Numbering within the stretch: position 1 is the stretch's first letter
Text below: more notes on this DNA, generated by a model
The model's database searches: none
What the model saw: only the letters and a program-made list of their open reading frames with translations
What the model was told of the DNA's origin: nothing
The DNA's letters: not shown here
From: Amycolatopsis taiwanensis DSM 45107
GTDB taxonomy: Bacteria > Actinomycetota > Actinomycetes > Mycobacteriales > Pseudonocardiaceae
Direction: 5' to 3'
DNA: 64,000 nt
Assembly (NCBI RefSeq): GCF_000519205.1
Contig: NZ_JAFB01000009.1
Coordinates: 48,484 to 112,483 of the forward strand

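Noticed and set aside
20217..63779. Very long minus-strand reading frames opposite the giant ORF (for example 44178-48434, 57342-60674, 60675-63779)
   Set aside because: They mirror the plus-strand frame with G/C in fixed positions, are rich in Arg, Gly, Pro and His, and show no domain motifs or ribosome binding sites. They are shadows of the giant frame.
13785..64000. Giant ORF as a polyketide synthase or non-ribosomal peptide synthetase
   Set aside because: No ketosynthase, acyltransferase, condensation, adenylation or carrier-protein motifs are seen. The start and the recognisable domains are of toxin-effector type.
1..64000. Mobile elements, integrases, tRNA or attachment sites around the locus
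   Set aside because: I found no transposase or integrase motifs, no terminal inverted repeats with target duplications and no tRNA-like cloverleaf. The repeats present are internal to coding sequence.

Overview
The window is very GC-rich, third codon positions are almost always G or C, and genes are packed in short operons with GTG and TTG starts. With an ESX-type (type VII) secretion locus, this points to a mycelial actinobacterium, most likely of the Pseudonocardiaceae (Amycolatopsis-like). The taxon is inference. I see no tRNA, rRNA, CRISPR array or insertion sequence.

Region 1 (1-13.4 kb) is a type VII secretion locus flanked on the left by the 3' end of an unrelated gene and a perfect bidirectional terminator. 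On the minus strand are eccC (a three-domain FtsK/SpoIIIE-type motor), a Thr-rich secretion-associated protein and a PPE-like protein with a PPG-repeat tail. Divergent from these are eccD, eccB and two WXG100 (Esx) genes, closed by a second perfect hairpin. A convergent mycosin gene (mycP) follows and has lost every catalytic residue. No eccE is present, so the locus resembles a minimal ESX-4-type apparatus.

Region 2 (13.0-64 kb) starts with a YbaB-like gene, overlapping by 4 nt an EspC-like small gene. Then comes one reading frame that opens at a GTG with a perfect Shine-Dalgarno sequence (13785) and has no stop before the window ends: at least 16,738 codons. It begins with a WXG100-like N-terminal region of the CpnT type, as in secreted polymorphic toxins. 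It then contains an intact EndoU RNase domain, a SecA-like motor, two amidohydrolase-like domains inside a >4.2 kb duplicated block, five aminoglycoside/choline-kinase-like domains with intact catalytic loops, two HExxH zincin domains, and an array of four decayed EndoU-like folds. Many helical and beta modules recur.

At 19963-20517 a well-formed 184-codon gene lies in a different frame, directly after the EndoU domain. It has its own ribosome binding site and two MafI-like repeats, which marks it as a candidate immunity gene. The giant frame crosses this gene only as a shadow. So either a toxin gene lost its stop and became fused to a second giant ORF, or the immunity gene is truly nested. 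In the simplest model the Ecc proteins and Esx pair form the secretion machine, the YbaB/EspC-like proteins act as helpers, and the giant product (or its first 6.2 kb) is the exported effector.
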